Positions 30,001 to 42,502 of a stretch of DNA of 64,000 nucleotides are shown here, one piece after another. Numbering within the stretch: position 1 is the first letter of the stretch; the number at the start of each line of letters is the position of its first letter. The position numbers and the translations under genes are program-made. Under the pieces are notes generated by a model. The model made no database searches. It had not been told where the DNA came from and saw only the letters and a program-made list of their open reading frames with translations. The stretch comes from Wuchereria bancrofti (Eukaryota > Nematoda > Chromadorea > Rhabditida > Onchocercidae), in assembly GCA_005281725.1 (NCBI GenBank), contig SSBO01000001.1, positions 6,804,399 through 6,868,398 on the forward strand, given 5' to 3'.

Positions 30001-30432
30001 GAAAAGTAATTAATTGTTTAAAAAAGAATGGAGATGCCTACAGAATAATATTATGCTAAAATGATAGAAAGATACTTAAAAATCAAAGTTTTGTTATTTA
30101 TTTTGAAAATAAAAAAAGGTTTTAGGAATTAAAAAGAGAAAACAAAAAGAAAAAAACTCACAATCTCCACCCCATATAATATAGGGGATTGTTATGGATG
30201 GCCACTCGTATAATGGTCCAGCAATAATTTGACGTCGACGCCTGAGCCAATTGAATTCACTTTTGGATACTCGTTCGATGATACCAATGTGTAATTCCTT
30301 ATTTGAACTCATCACATCCATACCGGGTAGCATTGGTAATGTTGTATTTATTAGCAATATTGCTTCACATATTTGAATAGGTAGTAATAAAATAATAAGT
30401 TGTGATAATTGAGCCACAGTAGTCATCATCAA
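21045..30432 (-). CDS. Secreted astacin metalloprotease with EGF and CUB domains (NAS type)
   Basis: Nine exons join in perfect phase: 30162-30432, 25510-25606, 25206-25299, 24181-24363, 23026-23206, 22767-22892, 21781-21869, 21388-21509 and 21045-21171; 429 residues, stop TAG. Residues 1-24 are a signal peptide. The propeptide ends at a tetrabasic site (RRRR, 64-67), after which the catalytic domain begins. The zinc site [11 protein letters not shown] is at 165-175, followed by the RPDRD block, and the Met-turn SLMHY is at 227-231. An EGF-like module follows (about 272-312; [17 protein letters not shown]), then one CUB domain (about 318-429, with paired Cys and closing FTLRYI). All zinc and Met-turn residues are intact, so it should be an active secreted zinc endopeptidase. 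Nematode NAS enzymes act in cuticle, hatching and gut processes; the role here cannot be told. Intron 1 is 4.5 kb, far longer than the others. The acceptors of exon 4 (GGAATAG) and exon 9 (TATCGAG) are unusual. Confidence 0.93.
23291..23391. repeat. Hairpin with 20-bp perfect arms
   Basis: ATGCTCTTGCTGGTACCAAA at 23291-23310 recurs as its exact reverse complement at 23372-23391, with a 61-bp loop. It lies in an intron of the astacin gene. GC content of the arms is well above the surrounding intron. Confidence 0.85.
24890..24927. repeat. 38-bp perfect palindrome with TA core
   Basis: ATCCATTTGTA, an alternating TA core, then TACAAATGGAT: a continuous palindrome, likely cruciform-prone, in an astacin intron. 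Open frames on both strands across it are artefacts of the symmetry. Confidence 0.9.
27078..27170 (+). repeat. Degenerate (GAT)n trinucleotide tract
   Basis: GATGATGATG-type low-complexity sequence in the long first intron of the astacin gene; it creates Asp/Met-rich open frames that are not genes. Confidence 0.8.
28978..29130 (+). repeat. Degenerate tandem repeat, about 34-35 bp unit
   Basis: Four to five imperfect copies built around TCTAA-(n)-TAGGTTGAGCTAAC followed by ATATCAGATT. Located in the long first intron of the astacin gene. Confidence 0.65.
29910..29946. repeat. Perfect 17-bp-arm palindrome
   Basis: CTAATGTTAATTTGTTT and its reverse complement separated by 3 nt, in intron 1 of the astacin gene, 216 bp from the first exon. 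Confidence 0.85.
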
Positions 30433-33302
30433 ATAGGTATAAAAATAATTAATAATTCCTGGATGTAACTATTGTTTTAGACGTACGATTACGTCCAAGA
30501 ACAAATATTAGGCTAATCGACGATGTTTTTTCGTTTTTTTTTCGTTGTTTATTTTTTCACTTTTTTTTTTTCGGAATATAATAAAACGCAATAGAGATAG
30601 ATGGGAAAGAGAGCGCAAATAGCTGTTATCGCTGTTAGCAACAAGCAATAACGGTGGAAGTCGAAAAGAAGCAACGAAAATAAGGAGCTTCTTGCGGGAA
30701 ACCGGAATAGGTCTATCGTATCACTCTGCTTGCAGATGTGGTGATGACGATGGTGATGATTGCTTTGCCTTGTCTTGTCTTGCTTTGCCTTCACAGGATA
30801 TTACCATCAGTGTCGCATCCAACTGCTAAAAATGGCATCTCGTAACCTTAATGATGCTAAATTAATAAAGCTAACAGCAAATAATAACCAAACATTAAAA
30901 AGGGAAGGGAAAATCTGTTGCTTGTTTGATTATTCTGCCTATCTGGTTATTCTATTAGAAATGCGTCATCGATGCTACTATTGTGCTGCTGTGCACAAAT
31001 TTAAGTGTCCTTGCATCTTGAATGATCAAAAAAAAAGTATATAATATATATTACCAAAATTCTCCTCTCAGTATTAAAACTGATTTTTTACAGTACCTGT
31101 AAATACCGGTTACAGATTAGTGTGCGTCGATTATAAATGAAACTGATGATAATATTGATCAGTTCTTTCCTTTTAAATCTTTCCCATATCAAATAGACAG
31201 TTTAGAAGAAGCTAAACAGAACAATATAATATTAAATACTATCTATTTTTGCTTTATCGTCTTTGCTATTATTTTAGCAATGCGAAATACCAAAAGATTA
31301 CAATCATTGCTAGCATTTTTGTAAATTCAATTTTTGAAACATATTAATTTTGATTCTCAATTACTTCTTGGTCGTAAAGACTTCAAAATATCATTTTTCT
31401 TTCAAACATTAGAAGTTTGGTTAATTTGAAACAAGTAGCAGTGAGCAGTATTTCAAAAAAAGAACCACTGCACATACTGTTGCATTAAAAGAGTGACCAT
31501 TCCAACGACAACGATGATGGCGACTATAACGACAGCGAAATGACAATGACAACGACAACAACGGCACTTTTAAGGATACCTCAACTGAACTCAGTTGCAA
31601 CCAGCAATATTCACAACAGATATATGTCATACCCTACCTATGGTAGATAAATTTTGTAAACTTTTTCATATAGCGTGCATCATGTCAACTTGTTTATGTC
31701 TGCCATTATACAAGTGAACAGAATCATGTAAATTGTTCTGCCCGCTCCACCCATTTTCTGGTAATAGCACATCTTTAATAAATCTTTCCCTGACATAATT
31801 ATTATCCAGGCTCACTTTTGTATCAGTAAAAATCTGTTTGTGCCTTGTATGTGCACATATGTCCGTGCTTGTCTATTTCAATATCATAATAAAGCTTATA
31901 TATTTATATTTTGTTCAATCTAATTTACATTAGTTTATTATTTTAGCCTATATTAGCTTATATTAATCTAATTTAACTTGTAAACATAAAGCACTGTACG
32001 CACGTGTGTATCCGTGTATGTTTATGGTAATTAACACAATTCAACTTCATGTAAATACTTCATTGTTACCAGCCTTTAACCTTCATTACATAAACGATAA
32101 TATCAAAATAGAATGTTCAGTCATCAACTCAACAGTTTTTTTCTGATTTGTAATTTAAGCTTCAGTAATTGTTGATCGATTTCTTGGCTAATTATCATTT
32201 TTATCTTTATTAAGGAGATAGTATGCATATAGATTGTTTTCGAGACTTCTTACCATGTCGTTTTTTTAAAAAACATAATTACTTTTTCTCTAACTTACTA
32301 AATCCAATAGTCCAATTATGATACATCGATGAGTACAAATTTCTCATCGTATTTCGCTTTTTTCAAATTAGCGAACTTTCTCAATCAAACAAAATCAAAC
32401 CCATTAAGATCTACTAATTTCACTGTGGCGGTCTTTTCTATATTAGCTTATAATAACCTCTCAATCACTAATTTGCATTTAATGTATTACTCGAAACTAT
32501 TTTCTACAACTTCGATAATGAAAAGAAAAAAGGGAAAAGTGACAGGATATTTTTGTATGCTGGAATGCTTGTCCAAAATTAAGGCAAGATTTTTGCGTTT
32601 CAACCTGGTAACCTTCACTTTCACTCATCAGTGACCTTCAAAATGGAATATATTTCAAACAGCAGTGTTCTCTTTTTGTTACATTATAACCCAAACTATT
32701 CCTTCATTTAACCTTCGACATTCGTCGGTACATTTTTTGTTGTTTTAAAGGGACGGAAATCACCACAACTCAACTAATACATGTGCACACCACATACACG
32801 CAGATATACACACACATACGTACATTGAAATGGAATGAATTCATGAAAAAAAAAACACGTTACAAATGAATATAGTAAATTAATTAAGAAAAATGAAGTG
32901 ATGAATTGCAATCATTTTCAATTCTGAAGTTATGCATGGGAGGTGCGACATGTCACTATGAGAGATAATCTATTCGATTAGAAGGGTAAACTATTCAAGT
33001 AGGAATCAATGCTGCAACAATCATTTTAATATTTTTCGTGCATTTACAAAAATAAAGAAATTTTATTGGCAAATACCTATTTTAACCATTTTAAAATGTT
33101 TCAATACTTCCTATAAGTATCACTATTTTATGATAGGTGGAAAATAAAAGTAGTATTTCAAAATCATTGCAAAAATGTCTTCCTAACATTTTTTTTCAGA
33201 ACTTCTGAATTATCATACTTTTGTTCGTTTTCCGATATTTCTATTCGAGCCAAATATATTTTCGCTTTTATTACATTTGTCATCGAATACAGTGTATTAC
33301 AG

Positions 33303-33380
33303 ATGACCATCAACGTTGAACGAGTGACCGATGCATTTAATTCCTCGCGATCATATCCAACCAATGTAATCATATCCGAG
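33303..33380 (+). other. Orphan exon-like segment, possible first coding exon
   Basis: Exactly 78 nt between TGTATTACAG and GAG|GTAAAG. It begins with ATG, reads MTINVERVTDAFNSSRSYPT and six more residues, and ends in phase 0. Its GC is clearly higher than its flanks. No confident partner exon was found; 35393-35484 downstream is a candidate but needs an intermediate exon to fix the phase. Confidence 0.35.
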
Positions 33381-34883
33381 GTAAAGATGAAGCTGAGATT
33401 TGTGCAAATGCTTGAACAGATATGTCAACCAGCTTTAAGACTGCAGTTTCATCTTCGGTTATTCCTATACAATGTTTCACTCTATCTTTATAATAAATTC
33501 AAAAGATCATTTGAGCTTAATTTTAAAATCTTTTATTAATTACCAACACATCAAAGGTGATAAAATTTTTCTCCTACAAATGAAAGGAAAAATACTGATC
33601 GAAATGGATTAATGAATGTTTAAGAAAACCAAGTTGTACGAGGAAACATTGCGTCACATATTTATCATCCGAATTGGAAGGAAAACACTAGAGTTGTAAG
33701 ATTAAAATTGAACAGGTTTGACGACAAATTAATAATGCATTTTTTCTACAAATTGCTTTCTAAAAGGATGACATGATTACAGTAACAGCTATGTATTAAT
33801 GCTATTTGAAGATTTTTGATTTGAGTATTTTTAATTTCTAATTTCACATCTATTTGTTAATTGACTCTTTTAAATTGACAAATCTATTAATAAAATTTTT
33901 GAAGAAAGAAATAAACTGAAAAATTATTTCAAACAGGTTTGTTTTAGAAAAGGATGAACTGGGAGTAATAAGAGACTTTAGAATTCGATGTCAAAGGAGG
34001 AAATGAGACAGCAGAAGAAAAACACGTTTTCTATGTGAAAGCGTTTGAATGCAATCCAGAAAAAGCATTACGATAAAAGAACGTTACAGTTGACAGGATA
34101 TGTGACACAAACTTGAGAAATGAGTTGCGGATAAAAACAACATTATGGTACTACTGCATTACGACAAAATAGCAATCATAATTTGCTACATGAGAGTTTG
34201 AATTAAATTTAATGCCAAAAGAATTTTATGTTAAGGAAGATAATACACTGAGCAGAAATTGTGCGGAAGAAAAAAAAAATGAAATTGAGAGAAAGGAAAG
34301 TAGAGGAGGAAATAATTTCAGTAATCATTCGGTTGAAATTTTATTACTGCTATGAGATGAAAATTGATAAAGTTTTAGAAAAAGGTAACAACAGTAGTTG
34401 TGAAGGAAGAATTCTGAAGTAAGCAAAAGTAAAGCAACATTCCAATTAATAAAAGCTAAAAGAAAAAAATCTCAGATATTTTGGCCATAATTATCACATC
34501 ATCAGAGATCTACTCCGTGTTATATAACTTTGCATATTTTCAAACTTAGCATCTGTAAGCTATCATCTAAGCATGATAGAACCAATGCAATAAAGCCGCG
34601 AAAGGAAGTCATGTGCAAGATTACCTGATCATTTCAATCATGATTATCGGAGAGGAAATGTAGAATGTGAAACGAATGAAGAAGTTATAGTGATAAGAAA
34701 GAAGACTGATAACAAAAGCATATCATTTGTGAAATTCTTTGAAGTACTGATAAAATGTACGTACCGCTATATTTGTTGCTTTTCAGAGAGATCGATGAAG
34801 TTACAGTCGTGCTGAATCCCTTCATTTCTTCAAAGTAATGCATGTGTGAAAGTAAAATGCGTAGAAGCGAGCATTTTGCTGCG

Positions 34884-35003
34884 TAACATTGACAAGTTAA
34901 AATTGACAATAACAAGTTCAAGATAACATTGACGAGCTGAAGGTGACAATGACAACCTCAAGATGACATTAACAAGCGCAGGGTAACATTGACTAGCTCG
35001 ATG
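34884..35003 (+). repeat. 20-bp tandem repeat, six copies
   Basis: Six consecutive 20-mers of the form TRACATTGACAAGYTCAAGR, diverged 20-40% from each other. Together they form a purine-rich tract in an intergenic region. Confidence 0.85.
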
Positions 35004-35392
35004 TACCAATTCCTATTTCTTTCGCTCATAAATGACTGTGCACTCTCTCTTTTGACCATTCCACCTTTTGACCAATTTCAAAACAAACTAAAATAAAGCT
35101 GCTACTGTCACAAGTAATCCTGGAATTCTTTTCCGCCATCAATAGCAAACGTTTCGATGGTTAATCGGTCCCTTTGTTTTCCGGATTTTTTTGTTATGTG
35201 GCATTGCTAGAGCTGAGGTAACGAGATGTTCTGGGATGTCCTGGAGCCTACTACGACATATCAAAACTTCGATTCTCTATTGTAGAATGGTATAAAATTC
35301 TCGTTTGTGTAACAGCGACATATGCAAAAAATTCGTTTATAATATGTCCTTCATTTACTTTTATATACTAACTAACAACTTATTTTTTACAG

Positions 35393-35484
35393 GCGTGTCT
35401 ATTGATACAATGGACGAATTAGACTCGCAACAGGATATGAAGTGTGGGGATCGTGGGGGATCGAGGATATGTACTAATTGTTAG
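35393..35484 (+). other. Orphan exon-like segment with stop
   Basis: After TTTTTTACAG, an open frame entered in phase 1 reads VSIDTMDELDSQQDMKCGDR and ends GGSRICTNC and TAG. It is GC-rich compared with the region. It may be a terminal exon of a gene starting near 33303, or an upstream untranslated exon of the palmitoyltransferase gene. Confidence 0.3.
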
Positions 35485-36039
35485 CTTGTTTGCTAATTGG
35501 AGGTAAACTGTCAAAGAATATTCATATTTATATCCATGTTTAATGTTTGTAAGTCTTCCTTTAATCTTACCAAGCTCTATGCATGTGGGTCTGGAGATTC
35601 CGTGAGAAACAAATAATATGAATTAAGCAATAAATATGATGCTTACCTTGATAATAATGATAATAAGTTGAGATTTACTTCTCGTTTATTTATTCCATCG
35701 AAAAGCGCTCGTCTTTGTCTTATCCTATAGGTATGAAAGCTTAGTGATAGTTATTTCTTCTTTTACTCGTGCTATCTCTTTTGTTAGTTTGTAGTGCCTA
35801 CCCGCATACACAATTGGAGAGCATGAATACTTTGTTAGTCAAAGTAACAGGGTAACTTTAAAATAATTATAACTTTGATAATTTTTTAATTTTAAAAACA
35901 ATCTTAAGACAGATAATTTAGCTGTATTAAGCTCACCATCCTGTCTGAAATAATCTTTGCAATGTTTTTAAGTATCGTAAGTGTGAAGTTTTTATTTTTG
36001 TTCCAGTGTTTGCGAGTGTAACTGATATTGGGAAGGACT

Positions 36040-39000
36040 ATGTCGTTACGAAAGGTATGCAAAAGTGTGTCACAGGCATTGCCTGCAACAGTAGCTTGGT
36101 CGTTAATAATCGTTTGCACGGGATGTTTTTTCTATCTGCTCGCACCGGCAATAGTTTTACAATTCTCGGCTTGGGGCTATGTTATGTGTGCTGTCGATGC
36201 TATTCTGTTTCTTTTTGTTATGTCCAACTTGTTTATGGCAACCACTATGGATCCTGGCGTTCATCCTCTTGGTTGGTCTACGTCGTTAACGTTAACAATC
36301 AATTTAATGTAAAGACATAAGAGATAGAAATACTGCAACAATCACTACTAAGTAAAATGATTCATTTTATTGAATTATTTTACTTAGTAGTCGTGTTCTC
36401 TGTCGTTCAGAAATTGTTTTTTTCTTTTTCTTTTGGATAATAACAGTCGAATAGTATAAGCATAAAGGCTTAGCAAGGAAGTAGATTAGTTTAATAGTAG
36501 GTATCAAGAATCTCTTTCAGGAAAACCAGCCATACACATACAGTTATACTGGACTTATAGACATTTGCGTTTAATGATCATAAGAGTTTTGATGTTATTT
36601 ATTATTCAGAATAGTTTCAATATTTTCGTTCAAGTATCTCTAGTTGAGTTGCTCGTGAGATGTCAATAGTTTCTTATTGAAAAATGATCCATCGCTATAG
36701 CAAGTGCTGCGGAAGAAACACAGTTGGACGACTTTCGTTCACCGCTTTATAAAAACGTGGAAATCAATGGTATCACGGTTCGTATGAAATGGTGTGTTAC
36801 ATGTAAATTCTATCGGCCACCAAGAGCGTCACATTGCTCCGTTTGTAATCGGCAAGTTGGCTTTTTTATGTTTTGCTCACTTTTCTTTTTTTCTTTTAAA
36901 TGTTCTAAGGCCGTTTCATTACAGTAGTGCCAAATAGCTATGCTAAACTCACTTTCTTTTTTCATATTTTTTACCAAAGTGAAAATCAATCAGTTGGTTT
37001 GCCAAAATCTTTCTCTAGTTACATTCTTACTTCAAAATTCGCAGTGTTTTTGAGGAAACAGGACTCAGTATTTTTACTACCGGGAAACTGTGTACTTTAC
37101 TAGATAGAATCTTGTTCTACTCGATATTAAACTTGGTAGAACAGAATTTGGATTCCTTTAAAGAATGTATATTCTGCTTATCATTAGAATTGTCTACATT
37201 AAATTTAATGCTTATGAATGGCCTTTATCAATAAGAAACAGAAGCAAGTGACACATAAGAAATGAATTTTTTGAAAATTTAGCAGTGTTCTTGCTACAGT
37301 TATTTTCAGATGCATAGATGCTTTTGATCATCATTGTCCATGGGTACACAACTGCGTTGGTCGACGCAACTATCGTTATTTCTTCTTATTTTTGTTTTTT
37401 CTTAGTCTGCATATGATTTGTGTTTTCTCGTTGGCGCTAAGTTACACAGTTTTGAACAGGTTCATTCTATAATTGTTTCAAAAAGCGTGCCTTACAACAT
37501 TTCCTTTATTTTTTTTTTAAAGTTGTAAATTGATCCATTCTTTTGAGTGGATTTTGGAATATGCTGCTTGGATAATGTTATAGCTTTGTACTTTCTAACT
37601 GTTTGTTCCAGGGCGGATTTGCTAACAAGGCCAAATATGTGTTCAATTGTTTTAATGGCACTTTGTGTGTTGTTGGCGGTACCTGTTGTTGGCTTGACCG
37701 GTTTCCATGTTGTTTTAGTTGTTCGTGGCCGCACAACCAATGAACAGGTTTCAGCTCTTATTACTTTGTTCTATATTTTCCACAAAATTCCATACTTAGT
37801 TCCTTTAACATAGAATATTTTTAGGTAACGGGAAAATTTCGATCGGGATACAATCCATTTACAATTGGTTGCTGGGGCAATGTTCGTCGTACTTTATGTG
37901 CAAGTCAATATCCTTCGTATGTGTTTTTTTTTTTTTCAACACTAGAACAAAGATGAAATATCTGAGAATAACTTATTTATTTAAGCTGAATTTTTACACA
38001 TATGTGCAATCGTACATTTCTACCGTTAATAAGGTTGGATTTACGTACAGTTTTAACAGAAAATCTTATTTATTGTGGTGTCTTCACTATTCTTTTCATT
38101 AAGTTATTTTTCATGAAGAACTCCTCAAACTACTGAATGCAAAATTTTTAGCTTCGAGACAATATCAGCAAAGGAAAACCGGAAAGGTAAAAAAGGTTTT
38201 ATAGATGGTATGCCGTCTGTGGTATATGTTCCTGACAAAAATTCTTTCTCGAGAGGAGGTGGACTTATTAGGGTGTGTTTTTCTGATTTATTATTTATAA
38301 ACATGATTGAAGATTTATGAATGTTAAATTCGTTTGATATACATCGTCATTTACGTTGCTTATAATTGAAAACTTTAGATGCGGCAAGTTCCAGAAGATG
38401 ATCAGTCTGTTGGCACTGCAATTTCGGTAGGCCATTCATTTCGCAAGGACATTCCAGAAAAGGGATCTAAATGTAATTTGTTCGACGAGCAGGATAATAA
38501 AAGCTTCCGTCGTCAAAGCGCTATATATCATGTAATTATAATAACTTCATAGTTCCATCCGCCCCCGAGACGATCTGAGCAGAAGATTTTCTGTTTAATA
38601 AAATTTTCTTATGGCACTTTGTTTGAGCATTTTGCTTTAAATCCATACCAGTTTTAAGTCTCTTGTAGACATCATCTAATTACTGCGAGATTCTTGATAG
38701 TATTCCAAAATCAGCTATTGTTTAATAGACAGTTACGTTTTGAAATATTAATTGTGTCATTTTTCTATGCAAGAGTTTATAGCCCTGCACTTTTGATTAA
38801 ACCACTAAATAATTTCAGGCAGCTGTGGAAGAATCGATGCGTTCAGCACACAGTAAGATTACTACACAATGCAGCACAAGTGATACTAAGGTGACCCCAG
38901 TAACTACTAATGACAAGAAATCAGTTACATCACCGGTCACCTTAAGTGATTTCGAAATAATTCGTTCGGAAAGTGTGTTTGCTAATGTTAATTCAGATCC

Positions 39001-39121
39001 TGCTATTGGTTTTCGGTTTGTCGAGAATGGTGGGCAATTGATCGATAATTCGAGACCTCTGAAGTTCACTGATGCAGTGCGTATTCATGAAAGTCTCAGT
39101 GCCCACAATGTAAATTCATAA
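36040..39121 (+). CDS. ZDHHC8: DHHC palmitoyltransferase, ZDHHC5/8 subfamily
   Basis: Eight exons in phase: 36040-36271, 36701-36851, 37310-37459, 37612-37747, 37825-37916, 38152-38272, 38379-38531 and 38819-39121; 445 residues. It transfers palmitate to cysteines of membrane proteins. Two N-terminal helices (about 16-38 and 43-67) are followed by the cysteine-rich domain: [20 protein letters not shown], then [15 protein letters not shown] with catalytic DHHC at 134-137. Two more helices follow, with the conserved GFH and TTNE motifs (TTNEQ at 219-223) and then [12 protein letters not shown]. The DFRSPLYKN segment before the domain and the long hydrophilic tail place it with ZDHHC5/8. Exon 2 ends in a GC donor (CG|GCAAGT), which is required to keep the Cys-rich domain in frame. 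A TTCCAG acceptor at 36001-36006 precedes the start, so trans-splicing is likely. The symbol names the vertebrate subfamily, not a verified orthologue. Confidence 0.93.
36344..36391. repeat. Hairpin with 15-bp perfect arms
   Basis: ACTACTAAGTAAAAT and its reverse complement, 18-nt loop, in intron 1 of the palmitoyltransferase gene. Confidence 0.85.
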
Positions 39122-39320
39122 TGTTGGTGTATCCTTGTTCTCTCATTATTGTCAATACTTGTAGGTTTTCGGTAACTGTGAGATACTTCAGGTTCGCTTT
39201 TAAGAGTTAGTTATACTTCCCCTCTTTTTGGATACACATAACAATGTGTGTTTATTAAGAGATTACGAAAGAGAGTAGGAAGCTAATGACTAATTTTTAT
39301 AACATTTTTTTCATCTCCGT

Positions 39321-39326
39321 AATAAA
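39321..39326 (+). terminator. Polyadenylation signal of the palmitoyltransferase gene
   Basis: AATAAA 200 nt downstream of the TAA at 39119-39121, the first such hexamer on this strand after the stop. Confidence 0.4.
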
Positions 39327-40523
39327 AAATTTGTGTCTTCATAATTTTTAATTGCTTAGCTGGTGATTGTGAAGTTATTTACTTTTTCAATTGTTGTTTT
39401 ATTAATCATTTATTATTGCGTCCTTTTCATTTTAAAAATCCGCCCCAAGGTTTTTGCTACTTGACTACTATTCTATCTGGATAACTTCATTGTAGTTCCC
39501 TTCAAAGTCCCCTTTCCTCACTGCAATCGTAATGTTTAATGTCCTGGTTACTTCATATAACATCTTACTTTTAATTCTGTTTTAATACTTCTCATTAGGT
39601 ATTTATCTTTATTTTTCTCATCAGATGCCTGTGATGCGCATCCCTGCAAATACTATTTTTTGAAATATTTAGATGGGAAACGATTGAGAACAAGGAACAC
39701 AGCACTGCATATATGTTAGGATATACAATTATTTCAAACATTTTCTGTATTTGATTTTTTTTGCCTTGAACATGCCAGTTACCGATAAGTTTCGTGAGCA
39801 ATTGTGTGTTGCATAGTTTGATTATATTGTACACTTTTATCATATTACGTAGTTTCAAAATTCCGTTTTCAGGGTGATACCTATTCTTTTTCCGCTTCTA
39901 ACGTGCTTAGATTGACCTTCTTGCATTGATTTTGTATGAAATATCCGTTTCTTTGAATTCTCATTGTTCCGCAATGTATGTGATCTATATTATATTGAAA
40001 TATGAAATTTAGTACCTGAAAAATCTTCATTTTCTAGCAGAGCTGTGAATAAAAAGTTCTTTGAGCAGAGATTTTATCACATTAGTCGCCTTCGCATAGT
40101 TTCTAAAATTGAATCTGTTATATAGGTAAAACTACTTGATTCTATTAAGCTTTTTCAGTAAATAGAAATTTGTGAGTAAATATGGAGTTGCTCTGTGTAA
40201 CGTGTTCATTCCATATAATAGAAGTGGAGGTGTGTTAGCTCTGCAGTTCGTATCAAAACTTTCGTATGTCATGCATTTGTCAGTGTTTTTTCATTTTGTC
40301 AGCTTAGCTTTTTGTGAATAATTAGCATCAGTATGTTTTGGTTTGGTGATTTTGAAAGCAACTGTTTTATTTGTTATTGAATCTTGTTTGATATTGCTGA
40401 ATCCAATTAATTATTTCACAAGCTTTATTGTTCAAGAAAAAAATGCGATTAAGTTCTGCTGAAAAATTCTTGAAATTTTTAGTCCTTTATCATTCACCGT
40501 GTTGTGTATACAGAGATGTCATC

Positions 40524-40619
40524 AGATATGAGTATTCTAGAAAGCATGAGGAAGGTGAAAGGAATTATTGCATTCATGTCTAAAGAAATCTCATATTCGG
40601 ATGTGTTTTAAATGTAGGT
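40524..40619 (+). other. Possible small ORF after a splice acceptor
   Basis: A 31-codon frame, MSSDMSILESMRKVKGII onward to ...EISYSDVF and TAA, starts within a few bases of TATACAG. It might be a trans-spliced small peptide or chance; there is no other support. Confidence 0.15.
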
Positions 40620-42174
40620 GAGTGATTTTTATTCTGACTTATGGTATTTTGTGAGTAACGTTTTAAAGCCTTTCTTCCTTCCTCTGAGATTTTTTTCAAT
40701 TCTATTTGCAGTTATACTGTAACTTCAAGCTTGCAGAAATTTAATGTGATAACTGAATAATTCGCAGTTTTTTTTTTTTTTGTTGTAGTTAATCGAGTAA
40801 TATTTGTGGGATGTACAAGAAATATTTGGCATCGTTGAATATCTGATCAACGGGTGGAGTATTAACGTGATTATTTGTTTATCGCTTTGTTGCATGCGTG
40901 GTAGATGTGCAATGTCCATGAGTGTTATTTAATCTTTTGGATATCTTGCTGCTGTTGCGTTATTATGCATATATGCTTTCATAGTATTAATACATCCTAT
41001 TGGCTTTTACCAACATTCCAGTGTTCTATTCCATTAGATGTCACATAATTACTGATTAAACTGCATTAGAAGGATAAAAGTCGATAGGTGCGGTTGTATC
41101 CGATAAATACCACGAATTACAGATATTAGTGGCTATTTTATTAGCTGGTGATCGTACAAACTTTATTGAGTTAATAGATGCATTCTAATTGCATTAACTA
41201 CGGTGTTGTTCACCTTATTTTCTGGGGATATAAAATGAAAACTTATATTGCGGAAAGTCGCCAGCATTTTAAAACTAGTAAGACAACATTTCTATTCATT
41301 ATTACCCAAAAATCCCATTTTTTCCTCTTATACCACTGACATGCGGAAGGATGTTTCTTGTGGTAAATGATCATAAAAATGTCACACTTTGAATTCTCAT
41401 ACTGACATCCTAATCTCTTTGTGTTTGCTAAAATCATTAATTCAAGATTTTGCACTTTTTAGCTGGTATTGAAAAACATAAGTGAAGTAAATCCAATGAC
41501 AAATCATGCAAATAAATAAGTTATACATTCAAATATTAACACAAATTAAGTGCTATTAATGAACAACTTTCACATAGACATTTTTGCTATCATTTATGAT
41601 TATTTATATTTGAAATAATTGTCATCATCACAGATTATTAAAACAACAAGAAATGAATTATTTTACTTTCAGGTTAGAACAATAAAAATTGATTTTCTTA
41701 CTTTCTGGTAACAGATCCATTTTTAGTAATGTTATCTCCTTCATTTCATCAAACCTTCAGGATTGAATCATTTTTTCAAGTTACTTAATGCTAGTATATA
41801 TATTGTATATCATACATCAAATATTTCTATTGCCGTACCATAATATACACTTCTATTCATGTGTGTATTTCTATTATATGTTGCTAATTATCTCTTAATT
41901 GACCAAGAAATTAAAGAAGCCTTGTAAAGGATGGATCAGTGCTATTGTACAGAAAATGCTTGCAATCATAAAGAATTTTTCGATCAGGGCTTTCTTTCTT
42001 TTTTGTTTGTTCACTATTCTTCTATGATGTCTTTTCCTCCCGCAATTTAGCTGACAAAAATACAATTAATACCTTTCTCCAAAGTTATTTGATTAATGTA
42101 AATGCTTGAAGTTAATGATAACATGAAATTGTACTACATTTTATCTACCACTTATAATTTGTTTCTTGAAACAG

Positions 42175-42225
42175 TTCTGTTGAAGTGATCTATTATCTCC
42201 CCGATACAAATGATGAGTTACCAAA
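42175..42225 (+). other. Orphan internal exon-like segment
   Basis: 51 nt between CTTGAAACAG and AA|GTAAGT. It is phase 2 at both ends and reads SVEVIYYLPDTNDELPK. Good splice signals and codon-like composition suggest a real internal exon of a gene I cannot otherwise see. Confidence 0.35.
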
Positions 42226-42445
42226 GTAAGTAAATGATTCTTACGAGAATTCAACAGATGTCATTTTACAGAGATCATTTTATTTCATTTTAAACATTCA
42301 CTAAATTACTTCCTATGCCATATCAATGTCAAAAACAAAGAAATTTATGAAAGTAGAAATATGACACACTATGTAAAGGATCAGCGTTCCTGCTTGAAGC
42401 TCAACCATTAATTTTTAACTCCAAGTTACTAATCAATAGCGTTCT

Positions 42446-42502
42446 GGTAATAATAATAATTAATAATAATGATAATAATAACAATAATAGTAATAATAAT
42501 AA
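42446..42502 (+). repeat. Imperfect (AAT)n tract
   Basis: TAATAATAAT-type low-complexity sequence with GAT and CAA interruptions. Confidence 0.85.

Larger units (their letters stand above)
30433..36039. other. Intergenic with two orphan exon-like segments and a tandem repeat
   Basis: Between the divergent astacin and palmitoyltransferase genes. Apart from the items listed separately (33303-33380, 34884-35003, 35393-35484) I see no gene. Open frames at 30549-30794 (-), 30760-31044 (+) and 32329-32634 (+) have neither splice signals nor recognisable products. Confidence 0.4.

Noticed and set aside
30549..31044. Open frames either side of the astacin 5' end
   Set aside because: No splice or start context and no similarity that I recognise; likely upstream noncoding DNA.
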